Assembly (NCBI RefSeq): GCF_003444775.1
Contig: NZ_CP021083.1
Coordinates: forward strand, 62,001 to 126,000
Reading direction: 5' to 3'
Origin: Deinococcus ficus
Lineage (GTDB): Bacteria; Deinococcota; Deinococci; Deinococcales; Deinococcaceae
Length of the DNA stretch: 64,000 nucleotides
The number at the start of each line of letters is the position of its first letter. Positions within the stretch are counted from its first letter, which is position 1. Under the pieces are notes generated by a model. That model saw only the letters and a list, made by a program, of their open reading frames with translations, was not told the origin of the DNA and made no database searches. Shown here one piece after another: positions 43,848 through 56,328 of this stretch. Position numbers and translations under genes: made by a program.

Positions 43848-46280
43848 ATGACGCAGGAGTCCACGCTCAATGACCGCAAGGTGGTGCTCAACGAGCAGCT
43901 CTTTGCCCTGGAGGCCCGGATGCTGGAGGATCCGGACGCCACCCGGCCGCAACTCCTGCACCTTCTCGCGCAGGCGCAGGACAGCCGCGACAGCTACGCC
44001 GAGGCGTACGCGCTGTGCCTGCTGGGCGGCTGCGCGTTCTTCCAGGGCAACTACCCGGACACGACGCTGTACGCGAAGTTCGCGCTGAACGTCAGTGACC
44101 GCCATGAGCACCTGAACCTCAAGGCCCGGGCGCTGAATGCCCTGGGGCTGGCGCTGACCCGCACCGGGCAGTACGACGAGGGCATGCAGTACTTCCTGGA
44201 CAGCCTGACGCTGGCCGACAGCCTGAACGACGACGCCTCCAAGGCGCGGGCGATCACCAACCTGGCGAGCGCGCACCTGGACCTCGGCGATTACGACCGG
44301 GCCATGGAACTCGCCGCGGAGGGCGCCGAGGTGGCCCGCCGGGCCGGCATCATGCCGCCCTGGGCGGTGGCCGAGGGCGTGAGCATCAGCGCGCTGTGGC
44401 ACGCCGGGCGCCTGGGTGAGGCCCGGGAGCGCATTCCGGCGCTGCTGCGCGTCGCCGGCGAGCACGGCCTGACGCGCGTGCAGTGCGACGGGCTGCTGTA
44501 CCAGGCGCTGCTGCACGTGCAGGACCTGGAGTACCTCCGGGCCATCGCGGTGGCCGAGGACATGGTGCGGGTGGCCGAGGGCGCGCAGGACGAGGAGACG
44601 CTGGGCAGCGCGCTGTGGCTGCTGGGCGACTGCTACCTGACCGTCGGGCGGCACGACGACGCGCTCCGGGCGCTGACGCGCAGCGCCGCGATCAACGAGG
44701 TGCGCGGGCACGCGATGACCACCAGCCGCCTCGCGCGGAGTTTCGCCACGCTGTACGAGCAGACCGGGCAGACTGCCCTGGCGCTGAAGGCCCTGAAGGA
44801 CCACATGCACAGCGAGCACCGGCTGCACGACGGGGCGATGCTGCGCCGCAGCCAGCTGATCGACATGAAGGTCAAGCTGGAACTCGCCCGGCAGCGCGTG
44901 ACGCTGGGCACCTCGGGCACGGAGGCGAGCGCCGCGCACTCGCTGCAGGAACTCACCTACCGCAGCACGCACGACGCCCTGAGCCACGCCCTGAACCGCT
45001 CGGCGTTCTGGCAGCAGGCGGGGCAGGTGCTGGAGAACCTGCCGCTGCGGCAGTCGGCGGGCGTGCTGCTGCTGGACCTGTGCGGCCTGGCGGAGGTGAA
45101 CGTCACGCACGGGTACGCGGCGGGCGACCTGCTGATCACCGAGACGGTGCGGCGCATCAAGCGCGTGATCGGCCGGGACGACCTGGTGGGCCGGACCGAC
45201 GGGGACGAGTTCATCGTGCTGTTGCGGGACCTGAGCGGCGCGGAGGAACTCAAGGACGTGGCCGAGGAGCTGCACGCCGTGCTGAGCCGCCCGGTGACCT
45301 TCGAGGACTGGAGCCTGGCGCCCCGGGTGTCGATGGGTGCAGGCATCGCGCCGCTGGACGGCCGGGACCTGACGACCATCCACCGCAACGTGGAACTGGC
45401 GCTGCAGGAGTGCAAGGCGCGCGGCTCGAACACCCCTTACCTGTACCACCCGACCATGAACATCCGAGAGAAGGCGCGGCGCGCCATCAAGCACGACCTG
45501 CCGGGCGCGCTGCGTTCGGGGCAGCTGCACCTGGCGTACCAGGCGCAGTACCGCCTGCCGGGCCGGACGCTGACGGGCTTCGAGGCGCTGCTGCGCTGGA
45601 CGCATCCCACCGACGGGAAGATCTCCCCGGCAGAGTTCATTCCGCTGGCCGAGGAGAGCGGCATCATCATCGACATCGGCCGCTGGGCGATGCGCCTGGC
45701 CTGCCAGCAGGCGAAGACCTGGGCGTTCGACACGCACGGTCTGCGCATGGCCGTGAACGTCTCGCCGCTGCAGTTCATGCAGTCGGATTTCGTGAGCGAG
45801 GTGCGGGAGATCCTGGAGGAGACGGGCCTGCCGGGCCGCTGCCTGACCCTGGAACTCACCGAGGGCGTGTTTCACAGCGACGTGACGCGCGCCGTGATGA
45901 ACATCCGCCGGCTGATGGAGCTGGGCGTGCAGGTCGCCATGGACGATTTCGGCACCGGGTACAGCAGCCTGAGTCTGCTCAAGACGCTGCCCATCGAGCA
46001 GCTGAAGATCGACCGGGCGTTCCTGGCCGACCTGACGCGCGAGCACCCGAACTTCGCGGTGTCGCGGCAGTTCATGCAGGTGATGGTGCAGTTCGCGCAG
46101 ACCCTGGGCCTCACGGTGGTGGCCGAGGGCGTGGAGACGCTGGAGCACCTGGAGATCCTGAACGAGCTCGGGTGCCACGAGGCGCAGGGGTACCTGCTGT
46201 CCGAACCGGTCGCGGTGGAGGTCGCCAGCGTGATCCTGTGGGAGGCGCTCACGCCACCCGCGCCGTCGAGGGCCAGCTGA
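43848..46280 (+). CDS. TPR-GGDEF-EAL protein
   Basis: 810 residues. TPR region (about 30-350; SYAEAYALCLLGGCAFFQGN, ALNALGLALTRTGQYDEGM, LASAHLDLGDYDRAMEL). GGDEF domain (about 370-530) with the variant DGDEF (GRTDGDEFIVLL) and a changed first motif (DALSHALNRSAF), so cyclase activity is doubtful. The EAL domain (about 540-795) is complete: GFEALLRWTHP, VNVSPLQF, LELTEGV, AMDDFGTGYSSL, LKIDRAFL and AEGVET. Probably a phosphodiesterase. Cytoplasmic. ATG 43848 follows a -10-like TAGGCT by 9 nt and no ribosome binding site is seen, so it may be leaderless. Confidence 0.88.
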   Translation: MTQESTLNDRKVVLNEQLFALEARMLEDPDATRPQLLHLLAQAQDSRDSYAEAYALCLLGGCAFFQGNYPDTTLYAKFALNVSDRHEHLNLKARALNALGLALTRTGQYDEGMQYFLDSLTLADSLNDDASKARAITNLASAHLDLGDYDRAMELAAEGAEVARRAGIMPPWAVAEGVSISALWHAGRLGEARERIPALLRVAGEHGLTRVQCDGLLYQALLHVQDLEYLRAIAVAEDMVRVAEGAQDEETLGSALWLLGDCYLTVGRHDDALRALTRSAAINEVRGHAMTTSRLARSFATLYEQTGQTALALKALKDHMHSEHRLHDGAMLRRSQLIDMKVKLELARQRVTLGTSGTEASAAHSLQELTYRSTHDALSHALNRSAFWQQAGQVLENLPLRQSAGVLLLDLCGLAEVNVTHGYAAGDLLITETVRRIKRVIGRDDLVGRTDGDEFIVLLRDLSGAEELKDVAEELHAVLSRPVTFEDWSLAPRVSMGAGIAPLDGRDLTTIHRNVELALQECKARGSNTPYLYHPTMNIREKARRAIKHDLPGALRSGQLHLAYQAQYRLPGRTLTGFEALLRWTHPTDGKISPAEFIPLAEESGIIIDIGRWAMRLACQQAKTWAFDTHGLRMAVNVSPLQFMQSDFVSEVREILEETGLPGRCLTLELTEGVFHSDVTRAVMNIRRLMELGVQVAMDDFGTGYSSLSLLKTLPIEQLKIDRAFLADLTREHPNFAVSRQFMQVMVQFAQTLGLTVVAEGVETLEHLEILNELGCHEAQGYLLSEPVAVEVASVILWEALTPPAPSRAS

Positions 46281-46338
46281 GATGCCGAGCCATGAACGTC
46301 TCAGCTGCTCTGAGGCCTGAGCGGTGGGAGGGGAGAAG

Positions 46339-47433
46339 ATGCTGGACGTCCTGAGCCTGCTGCTGCAGAACTTCTCGGTGCTGGTGGCCGTGGCGCTGCT
46401 CAGCCTGCGGTTCGTGACCGAGTGGCCCGTGCGGCCACGCCGGCCGCAGGTGATCGCCATGCTGCTGATCTGGTCGGTGCTGCCGGTGCTGCTGTACCAC
46501 GCCGGGCCGGAACTCAGCCCGGGGTTGAAGTTCGACCTGCGGAACGTGCCGCCCGTGATGGCGACGCTGTGGGGCGGTCCGGTGGCGGGCGTGGTCGTGG
46601 GGCTGCCGTTCGTGGCGTACCGGCTGATGAACGCCACGGCCGGGTCGCTGCCCGGCATCATGTCGCTCAGTCTGGTCATCCTGTCCGCGACGCTGCTGCG
46701 GCGCCGGGTGGGCATCGCCCATCAGCCGGGGCCGCTGACCGCGCGGCAGATGCTGTGGATCACCCTGATCCTGATGCCGAACGGCCTGCCGGTGCTGCTG
46801 CTCCCGGACGGCGGAGCCGTTTTGCAGCAGATCTACCTGCCGCTGCTCGCGCTGAACGTCGCGGCGGTGTACGTGGTGGGCGCCATCGTGAACGAGAGAC
46901 TGCGGGCGGTCGCGGCGCTGAACCACGCCGAGCACGCCCTGCGCGAGGACGCCCTGACCCTCACCGGCAGCCGCCGCCGCTTCGACCGGGACCTGGCCGA
47001 CCTCAGCCCGTACGACGTCGTGATGATGCTGGACATCGACCACTTCAAGGAAGTGAACGACGCGCACGGGCACGTGGCGGGCGACCGGGTGCTGTCAGAG
47101 GTCGCCGAGGTGATCCGGCAGACGCTGCGCAGCACCGACACCGCCTACCGCTACGGCGGGGAGGAGTTCGCGCTGATCCTGCGCGGCGCGGCCCCGGGCA
47201 CCGAGGTGATGGTCGCCGAGCGGCTGCGGCAGGTGGTCGGGTCGCGGCCCATCGCCGCGATCGGCGGCCGGTGCGTGACGGTGTCCATCGGGGTGGCGCG
47301 GGTGGGCACGCTGGGCCCGGCCCGGGCGCTGCTGGCCGCCGACGACCACCTGTACCGGGCCAAGCGGGACGGGCGCAACGCCGTGCGGATTCACGAGCTC
47401 ACGCCAGCCGGCGCGGCCCTGCAACTGAACTGA
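46339..47433 (+). CDS. Membrane diguanylate cyclase with 5TM (LytS-type) sensor
   Basis: 364 residues. Five or six membrane helices (1-190) contain FDLRNVPPVMATLWGGPVAG, the signature of the 5TM-5TMR-LYT receptor domain, then a GGDEF domain (about 205-355). The domain has an RSTD inhibitory site and an intact GGEEF (RYGGEEFALIL), so it should be an active, feedback-controlled cyclase. ATG 46339 is chosen because GGGAGGGGAG precedes it; an in-frame GTG at 46324 is the alternative. It lies 58 nt after the TPR-GGDEF-EAL gene. The same sensor family is used in the gene at 56329. Confidence 0.88.
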   Translation: MLDVLSLLLQNFSVLVAVALLSLRFVTEWPVRPRRPQVIAMLLIWSVLPVLLYHAGPELSPGLKFDLRNVPPVMATLWGGPVAGVVVGLPFVAYRLMNATAGSLPGIMSLSLVILSATLLRRRVGIAHQPGPLTARQMLWITLILMPNGLPVLLLPDGGAVLQQIYLPLLALNVAAVYVVGAIVNERLRAVAALNHAEHALREDALTLTGSRRRFDRDLADLSPYDVVMMLDIDHFKEVNDAHGHVAGDRVLSEVAEVIRQTLRSTDTAYRYGGEEFALILRGAAPGTEVMVAERLRQVVGSRPIAAIGGRCVTVSIGVARVGTLGPARALLAADDHLYRAKRDGRNAVRIHELTPAGAALQLN

Positions 47434-47566
47434 CGGCCTGGCCCTGCGTCTTCACGGCGCGTTGAGCGGGAACTCAGCGGACCGCCGGGTTCGCTGAAGG
47501 CGCGTTGGGGCAGATCGGACGGGCGCCGCAGAGCACGCTGACAGACTGCGGGCATGGAGGCTTCCC

Positions 47567-48469
47567 ATGTCTGATCACCGCCCGAACGCCGAGCCGGAAA
47601 CCGCCCCGACCGAGCAGATGCCCCAGCAGGTGCCGGCCGAGACCCAGCCGGACCAGCCCGGCATCGAGGAGGCCATGAGCCTCGCGCCCGTGGTGATCCG
47701 CGACGATTACCGCGGCAGCGGCAAACTCGAGGGTCGGGTGGCGGTCGTCACCGGGGGCGACAGCGGCATCGGCCGCGCCGTGGCCGTGCACTTTGCCCGC
47801 GAGGGGGCCGACGTCGCCATCCTGTACCTGAACGAGGAGACCGACGCGCAGGACACCCTGAAGATGGTGGAAGCCGAGGGCCGCCGCGGGGTGCTGATCG
47901 CCGGGGACATCGGCGACCCGGCCTTCTGCCAGCAGGCCGTGAAGCAGACCGTCGAGGCGTTCGGCCGGCTGGACGTGCTGGTGAACAACGCCGCCGAGCA
48001 GCACCCGCAGGAGAAGCTCACCGACATCACGCCGGAGCAGCTCGAGCGGACCTTCCGCACGAACATCTTCGGGATGTTCTACCTGACGCAGGCCGCCATG
48101 CCGCACCTGAAGAAGGGAGCGAGCATCATCAACACGACCAGCATCACCGCGTACAAGGGCAGCCCGCAGCTGCTGGACTACAGCAGCACCAAGGGCGCGA
48201 TCGTGTCGTTCACGCGCAGCCTCAGCCAGAACCTCGCCGAGCAGGGCATCCGCGTGAACGCCGTGGCGCCCGGGCCGATCTGGACACCGCTGATTCCCGC
48301 CACCTTCGACGCGAAGCGCGTGGGGGAGCACGGGCAGAACGCCCCGCTGGGCCGCCCGGGGCAGCCGGCCGAGGTGGCGCCCAGCTTCGTGTTCCTGGCG
48401 TCGGACGACAGCAGTTACATCAGCGGGCAGGTGCTGCACCCGAACGGCGGCGACGTGGTGAACGGCTGA
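47567..48469 (+). CDS. SDR-family oxidoreductase (stress-type, YghA/YhdF-like)
   Basis: 300 residues. A charged, Gln/Pro-rich N-terminal extension (1-50) precedes the Rossmann fold. The cofactor motif is VVTGGDSGIGRAVAVHF, LVNNAAEQHPQ is the NNAG-type motif, and the catalytic Ser and YxxxK lie in INTTSITAY and DYSSTKGAI. The end VAPSFVFLASDDSSYISGQV is typical of this subgroup. The substrate is unknown; related proteins belong to general-stress regulons. GGAGG precedes ATG 47567. Convergent with the phosphoribosyltransferase gene. Confidence 0.88.
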   Translation: MSDHRPNAEPETAPTEQMPQQVPAETQPDQPGIEEAMSLAPVVIRDDYRGSGKLEGRVAVVTGGDSGIGRAVAVHFAREGADVAILYLNEETDAQDTLKMVEAEGRRGVLIAGDIGDPAFCQQAVKQTVEAFGRLDVLVNNAAEQHPQEKLTDITPEQLERTFRTNIFGMFYLTQAAMPHLKKGASIINTTSITAYKGSPQLLDYSSTKGAIVSFTRSLSQNLAEQGIRVNAVAPGPIWTPLIPATFDAKRVGEHGQNAPLGRPGQPAEVAPSFVFLASDDSSYISGQVLHPNGGDVVNG

Positions 48470-48506
48470 GGCGGGCCGCTCCCCGCTTCAGGACGCGGAT
48501 CGTCAA

Positions 48507-51741
<3,235 letters not shown>

Positions 51742-51897
51742 ACGTGAGTGCAAAGTGAGGATTCGACCCAGCTCTGGCGGTCGACTTCATGAAGGTCCAT
51801 GAGGAGAGAAAGGTGAATTCCTTCCTGGCGCGGCATCAGGCAGTCCTGTCACCATGAGCTCACGGAACGCATGGGGCGTTCTCTAGAGGAGATCTTC

Positions 51898-52113
51898 ATG
51901 AACAAGAATCGCTTTGCTGCCGTCCTCTCCGTCATGTTGCTCAGCCTGAGTCTCCCCGCCGCCGCCCAGACCCAGGACCCCATCGACGTGCTCTCCACCG
52001 CGCGCGCTGCGGGCGTGCAACCGATCGATGTGATGAGAGACCCCATCGACGTCCTGCGCGACCCGATTGACGTCTTGCGTGACCCGATTGACGTGCTGTC
52101 CGTCCAGCCCTGA
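51898..52113 (+). CDS. Small secreted protein with DPIDVLR heptad repeats
   Basis: 71 residues. A signal peptide (1-23, ending LSLPAAA) leaves a mature chain of about 48 residues. It carries five PIDV units at residues 28, 42, 49, 56 and 63, always in a 7-residue register (the first gap is 14). The units read DPIDVLS, QPIDVMR, DPIDVLR, DPIDVLR and DPIDVLS. At DNA level the last units are near-exact 21-bp repeats (GACCCGATTGACGT). AGAGGAG precedes ATG 51898. No family recognised. It lies alone after katG and is closed by a strong hairpin. Exported by inference from the signal. Confidence 0.75.
   Translation: MNKNRFAAVLSVMLLSLSLPAAAQTQDPIDVLSTARAAGVQPIDVMRDPIDVLRDPIDVLRDPIDVLSVQP
52027..52101 (+). 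repeat. 21-bp tandem repeat encoding DPIDVL(R)
   Basis: In-frame tandem units of 21 bp, three to four nearly identical. Third-position differences (CCC/CCG, ATC/ATT, CTG/TTG) show the peptide is kept while the DNA drifts. Confidence 0.8.
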
Positions 52114-52135
52114 TCGGCCCAGCGTCCGCTGAAAC

Positions 52136-52165
52136 GGCCCGCCCACCATCCTGGTGAGGCGGGCC
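52136..52165 (+). terminator. Terminator after the heptad-repeat gene
   Basis: GGCCCGCC / GGCGGGCC stem with an inner CACCA / TGGTG, 22 nt after the stop. Confidence 0.7.
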
Positions 52166-52287
52166 ACCTCGTTTCGCCGGCACCACAGCGCGCACAAAGA
52201 CCCCGGCGCCCCTTAAGATTCAGCAGACGGGTCAAGCCGCCGCCGTCCCCATTCCTGTCGTTCCCCTGCAACGCGTGAAGGAGAAGC

Positions 52288-54492
52288 ATGCCCGAACCCG
52301 GTCCACGCACGGCGTCCCCGGCCGAGGCCGCGCTGCGCGGGCTGCTGTTCGTTCTGGCCTTCATCGCGCTGCAGCGGTTCTCCCTGCAGTTCGGCGGGGC
52401 GGGCCGCGTGTCGCTGTGGTACCTGCCGGCCGGGCTGATCCTGGCCTTCCTGGCCCGCTTCGGGCCGGGCAACGCCCCCTGGGTGTTCGCCGCCACCGCG
52501 CTGGCCGGCGCCCTGCAGTCTCCCCTGCCGGTCAACCATGCCGCGGCGGCGGTGGGCACGCTCGCGTACACGCTCGGCGCGGTGGTGCTGCGCCGCGCCC
52601 CGGGGTGGTTCACCGGGATTCCCCGAGTCCGCGACGGGGTGACCCTGACGCTGGCCGCCCTCCTGGCCTCGGGCCTGGCGGCGTACGCGACCATGTTGTA
52701 CCTGCACGCCACCGGCACCGCCCCCGGAGCGCAGTGGCTGGTGGTCGCCCTGCACTGGTGGGTAGGCGACCTGGTCGGGATTCTCACGCTCACCCCGTCA
52801 CTGCTGCTCAGCCGTCACTGGTTCGCCCGGCTTCCCGGGGAGGCGGCCGGGCGGGGCGCCCGGGGGCGGCTGGAGCGGGCGAAGGTGCTGGCCGTGCCGT
52901 TGACGGCGGCGCTGGTGTTCGTGGTGGCGCTGCCGCTGGGCCTGCACGTGGAGTTCCTGTGTTTCCTGCCGCTGCTGTGGGTGGCGATGCGCGACGGCCT
53001 GGTGGCCGCGGTGCGCGGCACCTTCCTGATGAACGTCTCCGTGGCGCTGCTGACCTGGCAGTCGCCGCTGGGCACGAACGACCTGCTGGAAATTCAGCTG
53101 CTGATCGCCACGCTGTCGGCCACCGCCATCCTGCTCGGGGCGGGGGTCACCGAGCGCCAGAAGGACCGGGATCGGCTGGCCGAGCTGGCCCTCACCGACG
53201 CGCTGACCGGCCTGCCCAACCGGCACGGCTTCCTGCAGGACGTGCAGGGGCGCCTCGCCGGGCCACCCGCCCGGAGCGGAACCGGCGGGCTGACCCTGGC
53301 TGCCCTGGACATCAGCCGCCTGAAATGGATCAACGACGCGTTCGGGCAGGCGACCGGCGACCAGTACCTTCAGGCGTTCGGGCAGCGCCTCACCCGGCTA
53401 CCGTCTGGCTGGAGCGTGGCGCGTCTGGGCGGTGGGACCTTCGCGCTGGCCGCCGACGCGGGCCGGGCCGATCCGGCCGTGCTGCACGACGCGCTGAACG
53501 CTCCCGTGCAGCTTGATGGGCGGGAACTGACCGTCGCTTACCGGCTGGGCTCCGTCAGCGCCGAGGGGGGCGTAAGTGCGAGCCGCCTGCTGCTGCGCGC
53601 CGAGGAGGCGCTGGATGAGGCCCGGCGCAGCGGCCGGGACGTGATCGTGGCGCGCGGTCCGCACCGCGGCGCGTACGCGGCGCTGGAGTACGAGCAGGAC
53701 CTGCGCCGCGCCCTGGAGTCCGGCCAGGAACTGCACCTGCACTACCAGCCGCAGACGGACCTGGCGAGCGGGGAGGTGGTGGCCTTCGAGGCGCTGATCC
53801 GCTGGCAGCACCCGGTGCGTGGCCTGCTCTCGCCAGCGGAATTCCTGCCGGTGGCGGAACGCACCGGGCTGATCGTGCCCATTGGGGCGTGGGTGCTGGA
53901 GGAGGCCTGCCGGCAGCGGCAGGCGTGGGCGGCGGCGTTCGGCCGGCCGGACCTGCGCATGGCCGTGAACATCTCCCCCAGCCACCTGCACACCGGGACG
54001 CTCCTCCCGGACGTCACCCGCGCCCTGGAGGCGTGCGGGATGCCCGGCGACTGCCTGGAACTGGAGCTCACCGAGGGCACGCTGCTGCTCGACCCGGAGC
54101 GCGCCGCGCGGGTGCTGAGCGAGGTGCAGGCGCGGGGGGTGCGCGTGGCGCTGGACGATTTCGGCACGGGGTACTCCAGCATCCGGCACCTCAAGGACTT
54201 CCGGGTGTCCACCCTGAAGATCGACCGGGCCTTCATCCGGCACCTCGTCACCGACGAGGGCGACCGCCGCATCGTGACCGGACTGGTCGTGCTCGGGCAC
54301 CTGCTGGGCATGACGGTGCTGGCCGAGGGCGCCGAGGACCTGGCGACGGTGCATCTGCTGCGCGGCCTGGGCTGCGACGGCGTGCAGGGCTACGCGCTGG
54401 GCCGCCCGCGGCCCGCCGCCGAGGCCGGAAAGGCCCTTGGCAACGCGCCGCTGGTTCCCTCCCCTCCCCCCCGGCCGGCGGGGGGCCCCTGA
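52288..54492 (+). CDS. MASE1-GGDEF-EAL membrane protein (degenerate GGDEF)
   Basis: 734 residues. The N-terminal membrane region (about 15-285) carries the MASE1 marks VSLWYLPAGLILAFLARFGP and ALHWWVGDLVGILTLTPSLL. The GGDEF domain (about 305-465) reads GGGTF (RLGGGTFALAA), so cyclase activity is lost. The EAL domain (about 475-720) is complete: FEALIRWQHP, VNISPSHL, LELTEGT, ALDDFGTGYSSI, LKIDRAFI and AEGAED. Expected to be a membrane phosphodiesterase. AAGGAGAAGC precedes ATG 52288. First of three c-di-GMP genes on this strand. Confidence 0.87.
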   Translation: MPEPGPRTASPAEAALRGLLFVLAFIALQRFSLQFGGAGRVSLWYLPAGLILAFLARFGPGNAPWVFAATALAGALQSPLPVNHAAAAVGTLAYTLGAVVLRRAPGWFTGIPRVRDGVTLTLAALLASGLAAYATMLYLHATGTAPGAQWLVVALHWWVGDLVGILTLTPSLLLSRHWFARLPGEAAGRGARGRLERAKVLAVPLTAALVFVVALPLGLHVEFLCFLPLLWVAMRDGLVAAVRGTFLMNVSVALLTWQSPLGTNDLLEIQLLIATLSATAILLGAGVTERQKDRDRLAELALTDALTGLPNRHGFLQDVQGRLAGPPARSGTGGLTLAALDISRLKWINDAFGQATGDQYLQAFGQRLTRLPSGWSVARLGGGTFALAADAGRADPAVLHDALNAPVQLDGRELTVAYRLGSVSAEGGVSASRLLLRAEEALDEARRSGRDVIVARGPHRGAYAALEYEQDLRRALESGQELHLHYQPQTDLASGEVVAFEALIRWQHPVRGLLSPAEFLPVAERTGLIVPIGAWVLEEACRQRQAWAAAFGRPDLRMAVNISPSHLHTGTLLPDVTRALEACGMPGDCLELELTEGTLLLDPERAARVLSEVQARGVRVALDDFGTGYSSIRHLKDFRVSTLKIDRAFIRHLVTDEGDRRIVTGLVVLGHLLGMTVLAEGAEDLATVHLLRGLGCDGVQGYALGRPRPAAEAGKALGNAPLVPSPPPRPAGGP

Positions 54493-54621
54493 TGGGGGCG
54501 TGGACGGCCCGGTAAGAACCGCGTGAATGCCCGCCCCGTATCCTGCCGGGGATGCACACGCCCCCCTGCCGGTGGCTGGTCTGCCCGGACCTGCCGCCCT
54601 CCCCTGTTCTCCAGGCCCGGC

Positions 54622-56160
54622 ATGACCCGGCGTGACCTGCCGGCCCCCGCCGGGCCGGCCGCGCCGGCGCCGGGCCAGGGGAACACGCCCACGGCCCGGT
54701 CGCTGGCCGCGCGGAACGCGGCGTACGAGGCCATGGACCTCGGGGACTTCCCCCGGGCCATGACCCACGCCGTCAGCGCCCTGGACCTCGCGCGGGGCAC
54801 CGGGGACGCCCCGCTGCAGGCCAAGGCCCACGTGACCATCGCCCTGGTCCTGGCGGGCGTGCACGACGACGAGGGCGCGCAGGAGCACCTGGATCAGGCG
54901 ATCGCGCTGGCGACGCAGGCCGGGGACGCGCGGGGCGTGGCGCTCGCCACGGTCAACGCGGCGCACATCGACCTGGAGCGGGGCCGCTACCGCGAGGCGG
55001 CCGAACTCCTGCACGGCCTGCTGAATACCCCGTCTGCGGCCGGGCTGGGTATCGACGACCCGGTGGCCGGCACGGAACTGCGGCAGGTCTTCCACATGAA
55101 TTACGTCAAGGCGGCGTCCACGGCCCTGAGGGGCGGCGGGGGCTCACACGCCGACGCGCCCCTGCGGCGCGCGCTGGAAGTTTCGGCCGCCCACCTGACC
55201 GCGCTGCACGCGGGTGAGCTTCCGCTGGCCAGCCCGCGGCACCTGCCGGACGTGCTGGACGCCCTGACCGGGTACGCGGCGTTCCGAGGCGACTGGGCGC
55301 GAGTGCGGGCGCTGGCCGACGAGCGCATCGAGGTCGCGCTGCACACCGGCACGGAGCACGCCATCGGCCGGGCCTTCATGGACCGCGCCGCCCTGGCCGC
55401 AAGGCAAGAGGCGTGGACGGCCGCCATCGACGACGCCGTGCGCGCCGCGCGGCACTTCGAGGCAGCCGGGCAGAAGCTGGACGTGTTGAACGCCCGGCAG
55501 CTCGTCGCGGACAGTCTCGCGAAGCAGAGCCGCTTCCAGGAGGCGTTCAGTGTGCAGCGCGAGATCACCGAGCGTTCCGCGGACCTGCACCGGGCGTACG
55601 CGCGGCAGGGCGCGCAGCTGCGCCTGATCGAGCAGCAGGCTCAGGCGGCCGAGCTGCGGGCAGAGGCGTTCGCGGAGGCCGCGCTGCGCGACCCGCTGAC
55701 CGGCATCCCGAACCGGATCGCGGCGCTGCGGTTCCTGGAGGCGCTGCACGCCAGCGGCCGGGGCGGCGTGGTCGCGATGTTCGACGTGGACCACTTCAAA
55801 CGGGTGAACGACACGTACGGTCACGCGGCCGGGGACGAGGTCCTGCAGCGCGCCGCGGCGACCGTGCAGGAGGCGGTGCGCGGCTCCGATCACTTCGCGC
55901 GGATGGGCGGGGAGGAGTTCCTGCTGGCCTTCCCGGAACTGAGCGCCGCGCAGGCCCGGCAGGTATGCGAGCGCATCCAGTGGGACCTGGGCGCGCTGAG
56001 CTGGCCGGAGATCGCGCCGGACCTGCAGCTCACCATCAGCGTGGGACTGGCCGACCTGGGCGCCGAGACCGACCCGCGCCTGACGCTGCGCCGCGCCGAC
56101 GCGGCCCTGTACGACGCCAAACGCAGCGGCCGCAACCGGATCGTGCTGGCCTCCGGCTGA
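54622..56160 (+). CDS. TPR-GGDEF diguanylate cyclase
   Basis: 512 residues. TPR helices (about 20-340; AAYEAMDLGDFPRAMTHAVS, LVLAGVHDDEGAQEHLDQAI). A GGDEF domain follows (about 360-510) with RDPLTGIPNRIAALRF, FKRVNDTYGHAAGDE, an RGSD inhibitory site and intact GGEEF (RMGGEEFLLAF). It should be an active, product-inhibited cyclase. ATG 54622 is chosen as the first Met after a low-complexity stretch; an upstream in-frame GTG exists at 54523. A TATCCT box (54539-54544) suggests a leader of about 70 nt that holds a short leaderless ORF. Confidence 0.85.
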   Translation: MTRRDLPAPAGPAAPAPGQGNTPTARSLAARNAAYEAMDLGDFPRAMTHAVSALDLARGTGDAPLQAKAHVTIALVLAGVHDDEGAQEHLDQAIALATQAGDARGVALATVNAAHIDLERGRYREAAELLHGLLNTPSAAGLGIDDPVAGTELRQVFHMNYVKAASTALRGGGGSHADAPLRRALEVSAAHLTALHAGELPLASPRHLPDVLDALTGYAAFRGDWARVRALADERIEVALHTGTEHAIGRAFMDRAALAARQEAWTAAIDDAVRAARHFEAAGQKLDVLNARQLVADSLAKQSRFQEAFSVQREITERSADLHRAYARQGAQLRLIEQQAQAAELRAEAFAEAALRDPLTGIPNRIAALRFLEALHASGRGGVVAMFDVDHFKRVNDTYGHAAGDEVLQRAAATVQEAVRGSDHFARMGGEEFLLAFPELSAAQARQVCERIQWDLGALSWPEIAPDLQLTISVGLADLGAETDPRLTLRRADAALYDAKRSGRNRIVLASG

Positions 56161-56163
56161 CCC

Positions 56164-56200
56164 CCGGGCGCGCCTGTATGAAGCGTGGAAGAGCGCCCGG
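56164..56200 (+). terminator. Hairpin between two c-di-GMP genes
   Basis: CCGGGCGC (56164-56171) / GCGCCCGG (56193-56200), loop 21 nt, no T run. A -10-like CATACT (56203-56208) follows it directly. Confidence 0.35.
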
Positions 56201-56328
56201 CCCATACTGCCCGGGTGGCCCCCCAATTCATGAAGAGCCGGCGGGGCCGCGCCGGTCAGGCACCCGTTTCCCTTCCCGCGTTTCCTCCTGCGCCCCGCGC
56301 ATGGCCCTGGTGACCTGAGGCTTCCCCT

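Noticed and set aside
43677..46715. 1012-codon minus-strand frame across two c-di-GMP genes
   Set aside because: Shadow of GC-rich coding DNA; the plus strand carries complete EAL and TPR signatures over the same bases.
52027..52101. Short tandem repeat considered as a CRISPR-like array
   Set aside because: Units are contiguous without spacers and lie in frame inside a coding gene.
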